In this document: positions 12,686 through 13,233 of the stretch, in pieces | Layout: the number at the start of each line of letters is the position of its first letter | Numbering within the stretch: the stretch's first letter is position 1 | Assembly (NCBI GenBank): GCA_910577065.1 | Contig: CAJTLD010000041.1 | Span: 7,459 to 20,691, forward strand | Direction: 5' to 3' | Length of the DNA stretch: 13,233 nucleotides | DNA from: an uncultured Lachnospiraceae bacterium | GTDB taxonomy: Bacteria; Bacillota; Clostridia; Lachnospirales; Lachnospiraceae | Made by a program: the position numbers and the translations under genes | Notes under the pieces: generated by a model | Told to the model about the DNA's origin: nothing | Database searches by the model: none | The model's input: the letters and a program-made list of their open reading frames with translations, nothing else

Positions 12686-13233
12686 ATGAAAGTAGGAGTT
12701 ATTGGTGCAGGAACCATGGGACAGGGCATTGCCAAAGCATTTGCCCAGGTTGACGGTTATGAAGTAGCGCTCTGCGATATCAAGCAGGAGTGGGCCGACG
12801 GCGGAAAGGCCAAGATCCAGAAAGGCTACGCAAGGCTTGTGGAAAAAGGCAAAATGGCGCAGGAAAAAGCAGACGGCATCCTTGCTAAAATCACACCGGG
12901 CTTAAAGGAAGACCTTTGCGCAGACTGTGATTTGATCGTAGAGGCAGCTTTTGAAAATATGGAAGTAAAGAAAACGACATTCTCTGAGCTTGACAAAATC
13001 TGCAAACCGGAGTGCATTTTCGCTTCCAATACATCCAGCCTTTCCATTACGGAAATCGGCAACGGCTTAACCCGCCCGATGGTAGGTATGCATTTCTTTA
13101 ACCCGGCAGACCGTATGAAGTTAATTGAGGTTATTGCAGGCGTGAATACCCCGGCAGAAACCGTAGACGCCATCAAGAAGATTTCCGAAGAAATCGGCAA
13201 GACTCCGGTACAGGTAAACGAAGCGGCAGGGTT
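12686..13233 (+). CDS. hbd: 3-hydroxybutyryl-CoA dehydrogenase, N-terminal part
   Basis: The first 182 codons; the frame is open to the window edge, so roughly 100 residues are missing if of usual length. It reduces acetoacetyl-CoA to 3-hydroxybutyryl-CoA with NAD(P)H. The Rossmann motif GAGTMGQGIA is at 7-16, ASNTSSLSITEI spans 113-124, catalytic His136 lies in GMHFFNPA and its partner Glu148 in LIEVI. Strong AAGGAGG (12669-12675) lies 10 bases before ATG 12686. The 34-base gap after thlA has no terminator, so the two should be co-transcribed under the Rex site. In related butyrate producers crt, bcd and etfBA belong to the same pathway cluster, and some or all may follow beyond the edge (inference). 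Confidence 0.96.
   Translation, partial: MKVGVIGAGTMGQGIAKAFAQVDGYEVALCDIKQEWADGGKAKIQKGYARLVEKGKMAQEKADGILAKITPGLKEDLCADCDLIVEAAFENMEVKKTTFSELDKICKPECIFASNTSSLSITEIGNGLTRPMVGMHFFNPADRMKLIEVIAGVNTPAETVDAIKKISEEIGKTPVQVNEAAG

Noticed and set aside
12826..13200. A 124-codon - strand frame at the right edge.
   Set aside because: It is antisense to hbd, whose Rossmann and catalytic motifs are clear in the + strand.
1..13233. Search for defence islands, phage genes, insertion sequences, CRISPR or tRNA genes.
   Set aside because: None seen: all large frames are housekeeping, stress, cell-wall or fermentation genes apart from two unassigned proteins, and no terminal inverted repeats or repeat-spacer pattern was found by eye.

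Overview
The window looks like a chromosomal segment of an anaerobic Firmicute of the class Clostridia, most likely a butyrate-forming Lachnospiraceae. This rests on protein character and gene neighbourhoods: a t6A/RNase Z/IspD cluster, a HrcA/CIRCE-controlled hsp90, a PcsB-type coiled coil fused to a SleB-type hydrolase, and thiolase followed by 3-hydroxybutyryl-CoA dehydrogenase. I see no tRNA or rRNA genes, CRISPR array, insertion sequence or phage gene. No gap between genes exceeds about 260 bases.

Left block (1-3381, + strand): a tightly packed operon that begins before the window. It holds the end of rimI (ribosomal protein S18 acetyltransferase), rnz (tRNA 3' processing), a small membrane-anchored protein of unknown function, tsaD (tRNA t6A37 synthesis) and ispD (isoprenoid MEP pathway). 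Junctions overlap by 1 to 8 bases or are 4 bases apart, which suggests translational coupling. A hairpin terminator between ispD and the convergent htpG closes the block.

Middle block (3443-8437): htpG on the - strand encodes an enlarged Hsp90 with two charged insertions. Facing away from it is an 878-residue protein that I cannot assign to a known family. It has two CxxC...CxxC zinc ribbons, tandem helical repeats of about 51 residues, and a C-terminal region that may be PH-like. The 258-base divergent region between them holds a perfect CIRCE operator, two further dyads and a promoter for each gene. The large zinc-ribbon protein is the best candidate here for an undescribed system.

Right-middle block (8481-11235): a strong bidirectional terminator, then a degenerate HD-GYP protein on the - strand that has lost its catalytic HD and GYP signatures. 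Divergent from it is a secreted cell-wall hydrolase. Their predicted promoters interleave on the same DNA, and the HD-GYP leader has a perfect 8-bp inverted repeat.

Right block (11409-13233): a near-perfect Rex (NADH-sensing) operator precedes thlA and hbd, the first steps of acetyl-CoA to butyryl-CoA conversion. The hbd gene runs off the window. The operator implies that this fermentation branch is controlled by the NADH/NAD+ ratio.
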